This document shows, in pieces, positions 15,234 to 25,673 of a stretch of DNA of 64,000 nt; the first letter of the stretch is position 1; the number at the start of each line of letters is the position of its first letter. Made by a program: the position numbers and the translations under genes. The stretch is taken from positions 5,828,001 to 5,892,000 of the forward strand of contig NZ_CP087203.1 in the NCBI RefSeq assembly GCF_026016325.1. The letters are read 5' to 3'. The notes below the pieces were generated by a model. That model was not told the origin of the DNA, did no database searches, and worked only from the letters and a program-made list of their open reading frames with translations. Source of the stretch: Pseudomonas sp. B21-056 (GTDB lineage Bacteria; Pseudomonadota; Gammaproteobacteria; Pseudomonadales; Pseudomonadaceae).

Positions 15234-17666
15234 ATGCCGGTCCCCGATTCCCTTCGCCCCTCTACTGAAACCCTGGCCAACGGGCTGAGGGTGACATTGC
15301 GTCATGCATCCGGTCTCAAGCGCAGCGCGGCAGTGCTGCGGGTGGCCGCCGGCAGCCATGATGCGCCGCTGGCCTGGCCGGGCATGGCGCACTTTCTCGA
15401 GCACCTTTTCTTCCTCGGTACTGAGCGTTTTCCCACGGGAGAACATTTGATGGCCTACGTGCAGCGGCATGGCGGCCAGGTCAATGCGCGTACCAGCGAA
15501 CGCACCACGGACTTTTTCATCGAGCTGCCGCCGGCCGCCTTCGCCGGCGGACTGGACCGGTTACAGGACATGCTTGCCCATCCGAGCCTCGACGAAGCCG
15601 ACCAGTTGCGGGAACGGGAAGTGTTGCAGGCGGAGTTCATCGCCTGGTCCCAGGACGCGGCGGCCCAGCGCCAGGTTGCCCTGCTCGAAGACCTCTCGAC
15701 GCTCCATCCGCTACGGGGTTTTCACGCGGGCAACCGCGACAGCCTGGCCGTGTCGCAGCCTGAGTTCCAGACGGCACTGCAGGATTTTTATCGGCGGTTC
15801 TATCACAGCGGCCAAATGACCCTGAGCCTGGCTGGCCCGCAAAGCCTCGGTGAGTTGAACGCACTGGCAGAATCCTTCGGCAACGACTTGCCCGCCGGCG
15901 ACATGGCTGCCCGGCAGTCGCCACCGAGCCTGATGGAGTCGTCCGAAACAAGTTATCAACAGGTCAACGACCGTTGCTTCGATCTACTGTTCGCCTTCGA
16001 AGACCTGCCCAGCGCTTCGCCCCAGGCCTTGGATTTTCTCTGCACCTGGCTGAACACCGGCAAACCGGGCGGCCTGCTTGCTACCTTGCGCCAACGTGGT
16101 CTGGCTGACAGCCTCAAGGCCACGCCGTTGTATGAATTTGCCGGGCAGGCGTTGCTGCACATCGAACTCAAGCTCGACGAGCCTCAACGGCGCAATGAAA
16201 TACAGCCATTGCTGCATGACTGGTTGGGTTTTTTTACCGCCCAGGATGATTGGGCGTCCTTGCGCAAGGAGTTGACCGCCCAGCTCCATTGCCGGCAAGA
16301 GACCGGATCGGCGCTGCAACTGGCCCGCTCGGACAGTGAAGGGCGGGACGCCCCTCTGTCGGAGAACGACCTCTTGAGGCTCAGGGAAATCCTCAGGCAG
16401 TTGCAACCGGCGGCTCACACCACCGAAGCATGGCAACTGCCCGCGCCCAATCCGTTCCTGCAAACAGCCGCCGAGCCACCCCGTGCCGGCCTGATACGCG
16501 GCCAGACCAGCGCCCACCGCGGTTTGCGGACCTTCGCCCAGGACCGCTCCCGGGGACGGCGCGAACGCTCGCCCATGCAGTTCAGCCAGGCACTGGCGGA
16601 TAACCCCCGTGAAGGCGCGGTGTACCTGCGCTGGCGGCTGGCGGCTCAAGCGCCACACGCTCTTCAATCCAGGTTGGAACGGCACCTGCAGGCGTTGCGA
16701 GAGGAGGCCCGGCACGCCGGTGTGGACGCCACCGTGGAAACCTCCGGCAACCAGATCCTGCTGAAGCTGGTCGGTTTGCAGGCACCGATGCCGCTGGTGC
16801 TTGAACACGTTTTGACAAAGTTGGGAGAACCGCTACCCAATGCTGTAGACGAAGCGCCGTTGATGCCGATTCGACATTTGTTGAGGGCGTTGACGGATCA
16901 GTGCCGACTGTCCTCTCGATCAGAAACTGTGCCGCAGCCCCACAGCGACCAAAGCCTGTGGGCCACCGCCGAGTGGGACGGCTTGGCCATCGGCCTTTCT
17001 GAAACGACCCAAAGCGCCATGGGCCCCGCTCTGGCTCGGGTACCCGGCATTGCCGGCCAACCTGTCGAACCGACGCCGCGTTTGGCGCAGCTCCTCTGGC
17101 GCAGCTTGCCAACCCAGGGCGACGAGGAGGCCGTATTGCTGTTTTGTCCGACGCCCACCCAGGCGTTGTCCGACGAAGCCGCCTGGCGGTTACTGGCCCA
17201 GCTGTGTCAGACGCCGTTTTACCAGCGCCTGCGGGTCGAGTTGCAACTGGGCTACGCGGTGTTCAGCGGATTGAGGCAAATCGATGGGCAAACCGGGCTG
17301 CTGTTCGGCGTTCAATCCCCCAGCGCTTCGGCGGCTGAGCTGATCACTCACATGGAACAGTTCCTGGAAGCGTTACCGGAACTGATCCGACAGATCGATG
17401 ATTCGACCTTGATCGACCAGCAACGGATACTCGCTTCCCAGTTCCACAGCGACACCCTGTCCTGCGCCCAAGCAGCCGAACTGCTCTGGCAGGGTAAACT
17501 GGCCGGCCGCCCGTCGGATTACCTTCAGCAGCTTTGCGATGGGATCGTGGGGTTGAATCGCGAGCAACTGCTGGACGCCGCCCGGCGCCTGAACGACGTC
17601 GAAGGTGGCCGCTATTGCCTGAGCAACGGCGCTTGCCCGGGCGAACACTGGCAGGTGCCAGAATGA
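15234..17666 (+). CDS. pqqF: PqqF, M16-family zinc peptidase for PqqA processing
   Basis: Metallopeptidase of 810 residues, insulinase-like. The inverted zinc motif HxxEH is HFLEH (His53, Glu56, His57) with the distal ligand Glu134 in EVLQAEF at the usual spacing. PqqF is thought to cut the modified PqqA peptide, with PqqG in some species. The start ATG 15234 has GGAAG eight bases upstream. It precedes pqqA by 157 bp, a spacing that probably contains the pqqA promoter, so pqqF may be transcribed separately. The C-terminal half is less conserved, as is usual for the family. Confidence 0.92.
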   Translation: MPVPDSLRPSTETLANGLRVTLRHASGLKRSAAVLRVAAGSHDAPLAWPGMAHFLEHLFFLGTERFPTGEHLMAYVQRHGGQVNARTSERTTDFFIELPPAAFAGGLDRLQDMLAHPSLDEADQLREREVLQAEFIAWSQDAAAQRQVALLEDLSTLHPLRGFHAGNRDSLAVSQPEFQTALQDFYRRFYHSGQMTLSLAGPQSLGELNALAESFGNDLPAGDMAARQSPPSLMESSETSYQQVNDRCFDLLFAFEDLPSASPQALDFLCTWLNTGKPGGLLATLRQRGLADSLKATPLYEFAGQALLHIELKLDEPQRRNEIQPLLHDWLGFFTAQDDWASLRKELTAQLHCRQETGSALQLARSDSEGRDAPLSENDLLRLREILRQLQPAAHTTEAWQLPAPNPFLQTAAEPPRAGLIRGQTSAHRGLRTFAQDRSRGRRERSPMQFSQALADNPREGAVYLRWRLAAQAPHALQSRLERHLQALREEARHAGVDATVETSGNQILLKLVGLQAPMPLVLEHVLTKLGEPLPNAVDEAPLMPIRHLLRALTDQCRLSSRSETVPQPHSDQSLWATAEWDGLAIGLSETTQSAMGPALARVPGIAGQPVEPTPRLAQLLWRSLPTQGDEEAVLLFCPTPTQALSDEAAWRLLAQLCQTPFYQRLRVELQLGYAVFSGLRQIDGQTGLLFGVQSPSASAAELITHMEQFLEALPELIRQIDDSTLIDQQRILASQFHSDTLSCAQAAELLWQGKLAGRPSDYLQQLCDGIVGLNREQLLDAARRLNDVEGGRYCLSNGACPGEHWQVPE

Positions 17667-17823
17667 TCGTTACAGCGTCTGCAATGAGCTTTCTCGGAGA
17701 ATCGCGGCGAACGAATTTGTTTAATTTAGTAACATAGCTGCCTAAGCATCTGAACATCTCCGAACGGAGGTGGACTATATGTATAGATCTCAACCGTCCC
17801 ACCCCAACCAAAGGAGTATGTCC

Positions 17824-17898
17824 ATGTCCTGGTCCAAACCCGCATATATCGACCTGCGTATCGGTTTCGAAGTCACCATGTACTTCGCCAACCGTTGA
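17824..17898 (+). CDS. pqqA: PqqA, PQQ precursor peptide
   Basis: A 24-residue peptide that is the substrate for PQQ synthesis: the Glu and Tyr side chains of the E-V-T-M-Y core are cross-linked and oxidised to the cofactor. Here these are Glu16 and Tyr20. The flanking residues ([19 protein letters not shown]) match known PqqA peptides. AAGGAG lies about eight bases before ATG 17824; an ATG two codons earlier is too close to it. An intrinsic terminator follows at 17926-17952, so pqqA is likely made in excess over pqqB-E. Confidence 0.96.
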   Translation: MSWSKPAYIDLRIGFEVTMYFANR

Positions 17899-17925
17899 TT
17901 GCTGCAGTCGATTGAACGCGCAGCA

Positions 17926-17952
17926 AACGCCTCGGTCACCCGGGGCGTTTTC
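17926..17952 (+). terminator. Terminator/attenuator between pqqA and pqqB
   Basis: Hairpin AACGCC-CGG/CCG-GGCGTT followed by TTTTC. Read-through would express pqqB to pqqE at lower levels than pqqA, as reported for other PQQ operons. Confidence 0.75.
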
Positions 17953-17978
17953 TATTTCGGTTTGCAGATGGAGCGGCC

Positions 17979-18890
17979 ATGTTTGTCCAGATTCTAGGTT
18001 CCGCCGCCGGCGGCGGTTTCCCTCAATGGAACTGCAATTGCGCCAATTGCGCAGGTTTTCGCAGCGGCAGCCTGCGGGCCCAGGCGCGCACCCAGTCGTC
18101 CATCGCGATTTCCGATGACGGTGTGAGCTGGGTGTTGTGCAACGCCTCTCCGGACATTCGCGCCCAACTCCAGGGCTTTGCCCCAATGCAACCCGGCCGG
18201 GCCCTGCGGGATACCGGCATTGGCGCCGTCATCCTGATGGACAGCCAGATCGACCACACCACCGGCCTGCTCAGCCTGCGCGAAGGCTGCCCTCATCAGG
18301 TCTGGTGCACCGACATGGTCCATGAAGACCTGAGCACCGGGTTCCCACTGTTCAACATGCTGACCCACTGGAACGGCGGGTTGAGCTGGAACCGCATCGA
18401 ACTCGACCAGAGCTTCACCGTTCCGGCCTGTCCGAACCTGCGCTTCACCCCGTTGCCCCTGCGTAGCGCCGCACCGCCCTACTCACCGCACCGCTTCGAT
18501 CCGCACCCGGGGGACAACATCGGCCTGATCGTCGAAGACCTGCGCACCGGGGGCAAGCTGTTCTATGCGCCGGGCCTGGGCAAAGTGGACGGGCCGCTGC
18601 TGGAGATCATGGCCGGCAGCGATTGTCTGCTGGTAGACGGCACGATGTGGGACGACGATGAAATGCAGCGCCGCGGCGTCGGCACCCGCACCGGTCGGGA
18701 GATGGGCCACCTGGCACAGAACGGCCCTGGCGGCATGCTGGAAGTGCTGGAGCAACTGCCCCAGCAACGCAAAATTCTGATTCATATCAACAATACCAAC
18801 CCGATCCTTGATGAAGACTCACCGGAACGGGCTGAACTTGTACGCCGAAAGGTTGAAGTGGCCTACGACGGAATGAGTATTGAGTTGTAG
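17979..18890 (+). CDS. pqqB: PqqB, metallo-beta-lactamase-fold PQQ biosynthesis protein
   Basis: Protein of 303 residues with the PqqB signature start [20 protein letters not shown] Cys pair (WNCNCANC, structural zinc) and metallo-hydrolase segments ([17 protein letters not shown]) are visible. It acts late in PQQ synthesis, as a hydroxylase in recent work. Start is supported by TGGAG upstream. A REP pair separates it from pqqC, which is unusual for an operon. Confidence 0.96.
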   Translation: MFVQILGSAAGGGFPQWNCNCANCAGFRSGSLRAQARTQSSIAISDDGVSWVLCNASPDIRAQLQGFAPMQPGRALRDTGIGAVILMDSQIDHTTGLLSLREGCPHQVWCTDMVHEDLSTGFPLFNMLTHWNGGLSWNRIELDQSFTVPACPNLRFTPLPLRSAAPPYSPHRFDPHPGDNIGLIVEDLRTGGKLFYAPGLGKVDGPLLEIMAGSDCLLVDGTMWDDDEMQRRGVGTRTGREMGHLAQNGPGGMLEVLEQLPQQRKILIHINNTNPILDEDSPERAELVRRKVEVAYDGMSIEL

Positions 18891-18954
18891 GAAGGGCTGG
18901 GCGATTGTGGGCTTGCAGCGTGTCAGTTGGTTTGATGCTGGCTGGGCTGGCCCC

Positions 18955-19045
18955 ATCGCGAGCAGGCTCGCTCCCACAGGAGTCCGGGTAGTACCGGATG
19001 TCTCATACACCACAGAACCCATGTGGGAGCGAGCCTGCTCGCGAT
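18955..19045. repeat. REP pair inside the pqq operon
   Basis: Inverted copies of the GAGCGAGCCTGCTCGC unit lie between pqqB and pqqC, with about 43 bp between them. They could stabilise upstream mRNA or reduce read-through. Confidence 0.9.
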
Positions 19046-19096
19046 GAGGCCAGCCCTGACGCCACCGAACCCGAAGGCCTCCCCCGGAGAACCGCA

Positions 19097-19849
19097 ATGA
19101 CTGACACCCCCCTGTCCCCCGCCGAGTTCGAAGCGGCCCTGCGTGCAAAAGGCGCGTATTACCACATCCATCACCCCTATCACGTGGCGATGTATGAAGG
19201 CCGCGCCACTCGCGAGCAAATCCAGGGCTGGGTCGCGAATCGCTTCTACTATCAGGTGAACATCCCGCTCAAGGATGCCGCGATCCTGGCCAACTGCCCG
19301 GACCGGGAAATCCGCCGCGAGTGGATCCAGCGCCTGCTCGACCATGACGGCGCGCCCGGCGAAGACGGCGGCATTGAAGCCTGGCTGCGGCTGGGCCAGG
19401 CTGTCGGGCTGGATCCCGATCAACTGCGCTCCCAGGAGCTGGTGCTGCCGGGGGTGCGATTCGCCGTGGATGCCTACGTCAACTTCGCCCGCCGGGCCAG
19501 TTGGCAGGAAGCCGCCAGCAGCTCGCTGACCGAGCTGTTCGCCCCGCAGATCCACCAATCGCGCCTGGACAGTTGGCCGCAGCATTACCCGTGGATCGAC
19601 CCGACCGGTTATGAATACTTCCGCACCCGCCTGGGCCAGGCCCGCCGTGACGTGGAGCATGGCCTGGCGATTACCCTGCAGCATTACACCACCCGCGCGG
19701 GCCAGGAGCGCATGCTGGAGATTCTCCAGTTCAAACTGGACATCCTCTGGAGCATGCTCGACGCCATGAGCATGGCCTACGAATTGAACCGCCCGCCCTA
19801 TCACAGCGTGACCGGGCAACGGGTGTGGCACAAAGGAATCCCTTTATGA
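19097..19849 (+). CDS. pqqC: PqqC, pyrroloquinoline-quinone synthase
   Basis: Cofactor-free oxidase of 250 residues that performs the final ring closure and eight-electron oxidation to PQQ. Family segments include [11 protein letters not shown] near the N-terminus, [20 protein letters not shown] and [20 protein letters not shown]. The histidines of the active site are present. ATG 19097 has CGGAGA just upstream. The stop overlaps the pqqD start (ATGA). Confidence 0.96.
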   Translation: MTDTPLSPAEFEAALRAKGAYYHIHHPYHVAMYEGRATREQIQGWVANRFYYQVNIPLKDAAILANCPDREIRREWIQRLLDHDGAPGEDGGIEAWLRLGQAVGLDPDQLRSQELVLPGVRFAVDAYVNFARRASWQEAASSSLTELFAPQIHQSRLDSWPQHYPWIDPTGYEYFRTRLGQARRDVEHGLAITLQHYTTRAGQERMLEILQFKLDILWSMLDAMSMAYELNRPPYHSVTGQRVWHKGIPL

Positions 19850-20121
19850 GTTTCGACCGCAGCAAAACCCCTCGCTGGCGCCCCGGCTATCGCTTCCAGT
19901 ACGAACCGGCCCAGAAAGGTCACGTGCTGCTCTACCCTGAAGGCATGATCAAGCTCAACGACAGCGCTGCGCTGATCGGCGGCCTGATCGACGGTGAACG
20001 AGATGTCACGGCCATCATCGGCGAGCTGGCCAAGCAGTTTCCCGACGTGCCCGAACTCGGTGATGACATCGAGCAGTTCATGGAGGTCGCCCGTGCAGAG
20101 CACTGGATCGAACTTGCCTGA
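19846..20121 (+). CDS. pqqD: PqqD, peptide chaperone for PqqA
   Basis: Protein of 91 residues with the RRE-type fold that binds PqqA and presents it to PqqE. Visible family features are [22 protein letters not shown] and the C-terminal helix of [20 protein letters not shown]. It overlaps pqqC at its start and pqqE at its end, consistent with tightly coupled translation and a PqqD-PqqE complex. Confidence 0.95.
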   Translation: MSFDRSKTPRWRPGYRFQYEPAQKGHVLLYPEGMIKLNDSAALIGGLIDGERDVTAIIGELAKQFPDVPELGDDIEQFMEVARAEHWIELA

Positions 20122-21244
20122 CCAGCCGGCGATCGGCCTGCCGCTGTGGTTGCTGGCGGAGCTGACCTATCGTTGCCCGCTGCAATGCCCGTATTGCTCC
20201 AACCCGCTGGACTTCGCCGAGCAGGGCAAGGAGTTGGGCACCGAGCAGTGGTTCAAGGTCTTTCGCGAAGCCCGGGAAATGGGCGCCGCACAGTTGGGCT
20301 TTTCCGGTGGCGAGCCGCTGGTGCGTCAGGACTTGGCTGAGCTGATCGGTGAGGCACGCAAATTGGGTTTCTACACCAACCTGATCACCTCCGGCATCGG
20401 TTTGACCGAACAGAAGATCAGCGATTTCAAGAAGGCCGGCCTGGATCATATCCAGATCAGCTTCCAGGCCAGCGACGAACAGGTGAACAACCTGCTGGCC
20501 GGCTCGAAGAAAGCCTTCGCGCAGAAACTGGAAATGGCCCGGGCCGTGAAGGCCCACGGCTATCCGATGGTGCTGAACTTCGTCACCCATCGGCACAACA
20601 TCGACAAGATCGACCGCATCATTGAGCTGTGCATCGCCCTTGAAGCCGACTTCGTCGAACTCGCCACCTGCCAGTTCTACGGCTGGGCGCAGCTCAACCG
20701 GGTGGGTCTGCTGCCCACCCGGGAGCAACTGGTCCGCGCCGAGCGCATCACCAACGAATACCGCGCCAGGCTGGAAGCCGAAGGGCATCCGTGCAAGTTG
20801 ATCTTCGTCACGCCGGACTACTATGAAGAACGCCCCAAGGCTTGTATGAACGGCTGGGGCAGCCTTTTTCTGACGGTGACGCCGGACGGTACCGCGTTGC
20901 CTTGTCACGGTGCCCGACAGCTACCGGTGCAATTTCCCAACGTGCGCGACCACAGCATGCAGCACATCTGGTACGACTCCTTCGGTTTCAACCGATTCCG
21001 CGGTTATGACTGGATGCCCGAGCCGTGCCGCTCCTGCGATGAAAAGGAAAAGGACTTCGGCGGCTGCCGTTGCCAGGCCTTCATGCTCACCGGCGACGCC
21101 AGCAATGCCGATCCGGTGTGCAGCAAGTCCGAACATCACAGGGTGATTCTCAAGGCTCGGGAAGAAGCCGAGCATGCCACCCAGACCATCGAACAACTGG
21201 CCTTTCGCAATGAACGAAACTCGCACCTCATCGCCAAAAGCTGA
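20093..21244 (+). CDS. pqqE: PqqE, radical SAM PqqA cross-linking enzyme
   Basis: Radical SAM/SPASM protein of 383 residues that links Glu and Tyr of PqqA. The radical SAM cluster motif is CPLQCPYC (Cys28, Cys32, Cys35). The C-terminal SPASM cysteines appear in [21 protein letters not shown]. The start is GTG 20093, with GGAGG six bases upstream and a good match to family N-termini; it overlaps pqqD by 29 bases. The downstream peptidase gene begins inside its 3' end. Confidence 0.95.
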   Translation: MQSTGSNLPDQPAIGLPLWLLAELTYRCPLQCPYCSNPLDFAEQGKELGTEQWFKVFREAREMGAAQLGFSGGEPLVRQDLAELIGEARKLGFYTNLITSGIGLTEQKISDFKKAGLDHIQISFQASDEQVNNLLAGSKKAFAQKLEMARAVKAHGYPMVLNFVTHRHNIDKIDRIIELCIALEADFVELATCQFYGWAQLNRVGLLPTREQLVRAERITNEYRARLEAEGHPCKLIFVTPDYYEERPKACMNGWGSLFLTVTPDGTALPCHGARQLPVQFPNVRDHSMQHIWYDSFGFNRFRGYDWMPEPCRSCDEKEKDFGGCRCQAFMLTGDASNADPVCSKSEHHRVILKAREEAEHATQTIEQLAFRNERNSHLIAKS

Positions 21245-23033
21245 CCCGTTCAGCGCCGCCCAGGCCGTTGCAGCGGGAATCGACTTCGCTGAACTGCAGC
21301 TCGGCCCACTGGGCCTGTTCTGGAATGAATATCGCCCGCAAGACGGGGCTTGCCGGATCTGGCAATGGCAGGACACCCAGGCCCGCTGCCTGACCCCGGA
21401 CGGTTTCAGCGCACGCAGCCGGGTCTATGAATACGGCGGTGGATCGTTCTGCCTGGGCGACGATGGCGTGCTGTTCGTCAACGACGCGGACCAACAGCTG
21501 TACCGTCAATCGCTGGGCGGCGAGATGCCTATGGCGCTGACGTCCGGCGACTGTCGATACGGGGGTCTCAGTTTCGCCGCCGGCCAGGTCTTGGCGGTGG
21601 AGGAACAGGCCAATCGGCATCGCCTGGTATCGATTGGCATCAAAGATCAGCAACGGCATCTGCTGGCCGAAGGCGCTGACTTCTATGCCGCGCCAACCTT
21701 GAGCCCGAACGGTCAGCGACTGGCCTGGATCGAGTGGAGTCGTCCGCATCAGCCGTGGACGGCCACGCGACTGATGCTGGCCGAACGTAGCGCTTCCGGT
21801 TGGGGGGAGCCGCGTTGCGTCGCCGGCAACGCGGAAGAGGAATCCATCCAGCAGCCGCGTTTCGATGAAACCAGCCGCTTGTACTGCCTGAGTGATCGCA
21901 GCGGTTACTGGCAGCCGTGGGTTGAATCGATCGACGGCCTGCAACCGCTGCCTTGCGCTGAAGCCGATCATGCTCCCGCGCCTTGGCAATCAGGCGGCTG
22001 TACCTGGCTGCCAGTGGACAACAAGACGTACCTGGCGAGCTGGACCGACGCGGGTTTCGGCCGGCTTGGCCTGTGTCGCAACGACACTGGGCTGGAAGAC
22101 TTTACCGGTGCCTACACCCGTTTTCGCAGCCTGGCGCTGGACGAGCGGTACATCTACGCCATCGTCGCTTCGCCCGTCAGTCCATCAGCTGTCATCGCGA
22201 TTGAGCGCCATAGCCATGCCACACGGGTACTGGCCGGCGGCGTCGCACCTCTTCCCGTCGAACAGATCAGCCGTCCGCAGACGCTGCACTATCCCTCGAC
22301 CTCGGGCATGGCCCATGGGTTCTTTTACCCCGCCATCGGGGCCGGAACCAAGCCACCATTGGTGGTGTTCATCCATGGCGGCCCCACCTCGGCCTGTTAT
22401 CCCCTGTTCGATCCGCGCATCCAGTACTGGACCCAGCGCGGCTTTGCCGTTGCCGACCTCAATTACCGGGGCAGCAGCGGCTATGGCCGGGCCTACCGGC
22501 AAGTGCTGCATTTGAACTGGGGCGTGGTGGACGTCGAGGATGCCTGCGCAGTGGTCGGCCATCTGGACGAACAAGGCCTGGTCGATGGCCGTTGCGCGTT
22601 CATTCGCGGCGGCAGCGCCGGAGGCTACACGACGCTCTGCGCCCTGGCGTTTCACGACGTATTTCGTGCCGGCGCCAGCCTCTATGGTGTCAGCGACCCG
22701 GTCGCCCTGGGTCGGGCCACACACAAATTCGAAAGTGATTACCTGGATTGGCTGATCGGCGACCCGCAACGGGACATCGAACGCTACCGCGCCCGCACCC
22801 CGCTGCTGCATGCCGACCGGATCCGCGCACCGATGATTTTCTTTCAGGGCGAACTGGACGCCGTGATCGTGCCGCAGCAGACCCGCGATATGGTCAAGGC
22901 GCTGGAGGACAACGGCGTTATGGTCGAAGCACACTACTACCCGGATGAACGTCACGGCTTTCGCAAGGCGGCGAACCAGGCCCATGCGCTGGAGCATGAG
23001 TGGTTGTTCTATCGGAAGGTGATGCAGATGTAA
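21210..23033 (+). CDS. S9-family prolyl oligopeptidase-like protein of the pqq operon
   Basis: Serine peptidase-like protein of 607 residues. The N-terminal two thirds look like a beta-propeller, and the C-terminal alpha/beta-hydrolase has GGSAGGY (nucleophile near Ser469), a GELDAVIVP acid segment and the DERHGFR histidine. The gene overlaps pqqE by 35 bases, so it is part of the pqq unit. Such genes were called pqqM in P. fluorescens as I recall; a role in PqqA turnover is inference. All triad residues appear intact. Confidence 0.85.
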   Translation: MNETRTSSPKADPFSAAQAVAAGIDFAELQLGPLGLFWNEYRPQDGACRIWQWQDTQARCLTPDGFSARSRVYEYGGGSFCLGDDGVLFVNDADQQLYRQSLGGEMPMALTSGDCRYGGLSFAAGQVLAVEEQANRHRLVSIGIKDQQRHLLAEGADFYAAPTLSPNGQRLAWIEWSRPHQPWTATRLMLAERSASGWGEPRCVAGNAEEESIQQPRFDETSRLYCLSDRSGYWQPWVESIDGLQPLPCAEADHAPAPWQSGGCTWLPVDNKTYLASWTDAGFGRLGLCRNDTGLEDFTGAYTRFRSLALDERYIYAIVASPVSPSAVIAIERHSHATRVLAGGVAPLPVEQISRPQTLHYPSTSGMAHGFFYPAIGAGTKPPLVVFIHGGPTSACYPLFDPRIQYWTQRGFAVADLNYRGSSGYGRAYRQVLHLNWGVVDVEDACAVVGHLDEQGLVDGRCAFIRGGSAGGYTTLCALAFHDVFRAGASLYGVSDPVALGRATHKFESDYLDWLIGDPQRDIERYRARTPLLHADRIRAPMIFFQGELDAVIVPQQTRDMVKALEDNGVMVEAHYYPDERHGFRKAANQAHALEHEWLFYRKVMQM

Positions 23034-23048
23034 GGAGATGAAGAACCT

Positions 23049-23133
23049 GTGGGAGCGAGCCTGCTCGCGATAGCGGTCAATCGACATCCATGTTGAATGA
23101 CAGACTGCTATCGCGAGCAGGCTCGCTCCCACA
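23049..23133. repeat. REP pair between the peptidase and yqaE genes
   Basis: Two inverted copies of the GAGCGAGCCTGCTCGC unit lie in the convergent gap between the S9 gene and the yqaE-like gene. Confidence 0.9.
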
Positions 23134-23151
23134 AGGGATTAGATATAACCC

Positions 23152-23310
23152 TCAGCGCTTGGCGATGATGTACACCGCGTGCACGATCCCGGGGATGTAA
23201 CCCAACAGCGTCAGCAGGATATTCAGCCAGAAAGCCCCGCCGAAGCCGACTTGCAGGAACACGCCCAACGGCGGCAACAGAATGGCGATGATGATGCGAA
23301 TGAAATCCAT
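23152..23310 (-). CDS. YqaE/Pmp3-family small membrane protein
   Basis: A 52-residue protein with two hydrophobic helices (IIIAILLPPLGVFLQVG and ILLTLLGYIPGIVHAVYII) and the family's PPLGVF signature. Pmp3/UPF0057 proteins sit in the membrane and are linked to salt or cold stress and membrane potential. ATG 23310 has AGGAG upstream, and the 52-residue size is normal for the family. Confidence 0.92.
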   Translation of the reverse strand: MDFIRIIIAILLPPLGVFLQVGFGGAFWLNILLTLLGYIPGIVHAVYIIAKR

Positions 23311-23426
23311 GGTGGGCTCCTGATGGACGATGGCTACATTGCCATATAGCTCATTGACCCACGACCGCTCGTCTGGGTTCAAACCATCAATGAGTAGGAC
23401 GCAGCTGGGCCAGAACAAAAAACGCA

Positions 23427-23457
23427 GGCAAAGAAAACCCCGCCGAAGCGGGGCTTT
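23427..23457 (-). terminator. Intrinsic terminator downstream of an acyl-CoA dehydrogenase gene
   Basis: Minus-strand hairpin CCCCGC/GCGGGG with a TTTTCTTT tail lies 180 bp past the dehydrogenase stop, before the yqaE-like gene. Confidence 0.75.
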
Positions 23458-23638
23458 GCAGACTGTTTCCCTGATATCCCTTTCACTCCACCTTCCTGGC
23501 GGAATCCTACGTGTCCGTGTTGTTTCTCTGCGCATCCTGCGCGACGTCCATGTGAAGTAGATTAGCCCTGGATCCAATCGGCCGATAGAGGGAAATCGGC
23601 GTCACGTCATGTAAGCATTTACTTACATAACGCTACGT

Positions 23639-25417
23639 TCAGAATTGCTCCGCTTCCAGCAGGAACAGCGACTCACTGCCCGCCTTCACCGAAGCGCTCA
23701 AGGAGTGAATCCGTGGCAGCAGGCGGGCAAAGTAGAACCGTGCGGTACCCAGCTTGCTCGCGTAGAAGTCATCCTGGTTTTCTTTGCCCAGCGCCGCCTT
23801 GGCCATCAGCGCCCACATATAGGCATAAGCGGTGTAACCGAATGCTTGCAGATACTCCACCGAAGCCGCGCCGATTTCGTTCGGGTTGCTTTTCGTCCGG
23901 TCCAGCAGCCAGTCGGTCAGCTCATCCAGGGTACCGACGGCATCGTTCAACGGCTTGGTGAACTCGGCCAGGTCACTGCTCGCGGTGGCGGTGAAGTGGC
24001 GGATTTCATCGGCGAACAGTTTGTAGAACGCGCCGCCGCTGCCGACGATCTTGCGTCCTACCAGGTCCAACGCCTGGATACCGTTGGTGCCTTCGTAGAT
24101 CTGGGTGATGCGAACATCACGCACCAATTGCTCCTGGCCCCACTCGCGAATATAACCGTGGCCGCCGAAAACCTGCTGGCCATGCACGGTGGTTTCCAGG
24201 CCCAGGTCCGTCAGGAACGCCTTCGCTACCGGCGTCAGCAACGCCACCAGGTCCTCGGCGCGCTTGCGGGTGGCCGGGTCTTCGCTGAACTTGGCGGTGT
24301 CCAGTTGCATCGCCACATAGGTGGAAAATGCCCGTCCGCCTTCGTTCGAGGCTTTCATGGTCAGCAACATCCGACGCACATCGGGGTGGACGATGATCGG
24401 GTCGGCGACCTTGTCCTTGTTCTGCGCGCCGGTGGGCGAACGGCTCTGCAAGCGATCACGGGCGTATTCGACGGCGTTCTGGTAGGAACGCTCACCGGAC
24501 GCCAGGCCCTGGATACCCACGCCCAGGCGTTCGTAGTTCATCATGGTAAACATCGCCGCCAGGCCTTTGTTCGGCTCGCCGACCAGATAACCCACGGCTT
24601 CATCGAAGTTCATCACGCAGGTGGCGGACGCCTGGATGCCCATCTTGTGTTCGATCGAGCCGCAGTTGGCCGCATTGCGTGCGCCCAGGCTGCCGTCGGC
24701 ATTGACCATGAACTTGGGCACCAGGAACAACGAAATGCCTTTCGGGCCGGCCGGCGCATCCGGCAGTTTTGCCAGCACCAGGTGGATGATGTTCTCGGTG
24801 AGGTCGTGCTCGCCGCCGGTGATGAAGATCTTGGTGCCGCTGACCTTGTAGGAACCGTCGGCCTGGGGTTCGGCCTTGGTGCGAATGATCCCCAGGTCTG
24901 TACCCGCATGGGGCTCGGTCAGGCACATGGAGCCGGCCCAGAGGCCGGCGTACATGTTCGGCAGGTACGCCGCTTTCAATTCTTCGCTGGCGTGGGCGTT
25001 GATCGACAGGCAAGCCCCGGCGGTCAGCATCGGATACAGACCGAAGGACAGGCTGGCGGAGTTGACCATTTCTTCGACCTGGGCCGAAACAGCCTTGGGC
25101 ATGCCCATGCCACCGTAGGCAGGATCGCCGCCGACACCGACCCAACCGCCTTCAGCGTAAGTCCGGTAGGCCTGTGGGAAACCTGCCGGCGTGGTAACGG
25201 CACCGTCCGCCCAATGGCAACCTTCTTCGTCAGCGGCACGGCTGAGGGGCGCAATGCTCTTGCTGGTGACTTTACCGGCCTCTTCGAGAATCGCCTCGAC
25301 GGTTTCAGCGTCAACGGTCTCGGCCAGCGCCGGCAGCTCGGCCCAGAGTTTCGCGACCTCGAACACTTCATTGAGGACGAAGCGCATATCGCGCAGGGGC
25401 GCTTTGTAGTCAGCCAT
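23639..25417 (-). CDS. Acyl-CoA dehydrogenase (FadE-type), paralogue 1
   Basis: FAD enzyme of 592 residues catalysing the first step of fatty acid beta-oxidation. Family segments: MADYKAPLRDMRFVLNEVFE at the start, CLTEPHAGTDLG and GTKIFITGGEHD (FAD binding), and GHGYIREWGQEQLVRD with IYEGTNGIQALDL near the C-terminus. It is one of three similar genes in this region. From gene order I believe it corresponds to P. aeruginosa PA0508, but substrate chain length cannot be read from sequence. A half-palindrome GAAAC/GTTTTC near 25455-25467 is a weak regulator site. Confidence 0.9.
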   Translation of the reverse strand: MADYKAPLRDMRFVLNEVFEVAKLWAELPALAETVDAETVEAILEEAGKVTSKSIAPLSRAADEEGCHWADGAVTTPAGFPQAYRTYAEGGWVGVGGDPAYGGMGMPKAVSAQVEEMVNSASLSFGLYPMLTAGACLSINAHASEELKAAYLPNMYAGLWAGSMCLTEPHAGTDLGIIRTKAEPQADGSYKVSGTKIFITGGEHDLTENIIHLVLAKLPDAPAGPKGISLFLVPKFMVNADGSLGARNAANCGSIEHKMGIQASATCVMNFDEAVGYLVGEPNKGLAAMFTMMNYERLGVGIQGLASGERSYQNAVEYARDRLQSRSPTGAQNKDKVADPIIVHPDVRRMLLTMKASNEGGRAFSTYVAMQLDTAKFSEDPATRKRAEDLVALLTPVAKAFLTDLGLETTVHGQQVFGGHGYIREWGQEQLVRDVRITQIYEGTNGIQALDLVGRKIVGSGGAFYKLFADEIRHFTATASSDLAEFTKPLNDAVGTLDELTDWLLDRTKSNPNEIGAASVEYLQAFGYTAYAYMWALMAKAALGKENQDDFYASKLGTARFYFARLLPRIHSLSASVKAGSESLFLLEAEQF

Positions 25418-25566
25418 GGCAAACCTCGCAGGATCTAAACAGTGGGGTCCGTAGGAAACGGTTTTCGCAGTGGTCGGAGTGTACCTCAACAACTTTTGCG
25501 ACACATAGGGTCAACCCATGACTGTTTTGTTATTTTTAGTCACATCCAAGGGTATTCATAAATCCC

Positions 25567-25613
25567 GTGGCGAGGGAGCTTGCTTCCGCTGGGCTGCGCA
25601 GCAGCCCTTTTTC
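25567..25613. repeat. REP-like hairpin element, second family
   Basis: It begins GTGGCGAGGGAGCTTGCTTC and continues into GGGCTGC-GCAGCAGCCC followed by T5. The same GTGGCGAGG family recurs at 53.7, 59.0 and 61.9 kb. Confidence 0.7.
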
Positions 25614-25673
25614 TTTGGACACCCCACACTCAAGCGCAAGCAAGCACCTTTTGCCACCCTTGTGCTTCAACCC

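Noticed and set aside
23645..25438. 597-codon frame antisense to acyl-CoA dehydrogenase 1, with similar long antisense frames at 26217-27488, 29254-31005, 43647-45773 and 51342-53753
   Set aside because: Long opposite-strand frames arise in GC-rich coding DNA; these have His/Gly/Val-rich shadow composition and no family motifs.
25590..25613. Plus-strand intrinsic terminator (GGGCTGC hairpin with T5)
   Set aside because: No plus-strand gene precedes it; it is better explained as part of a REP-like element.
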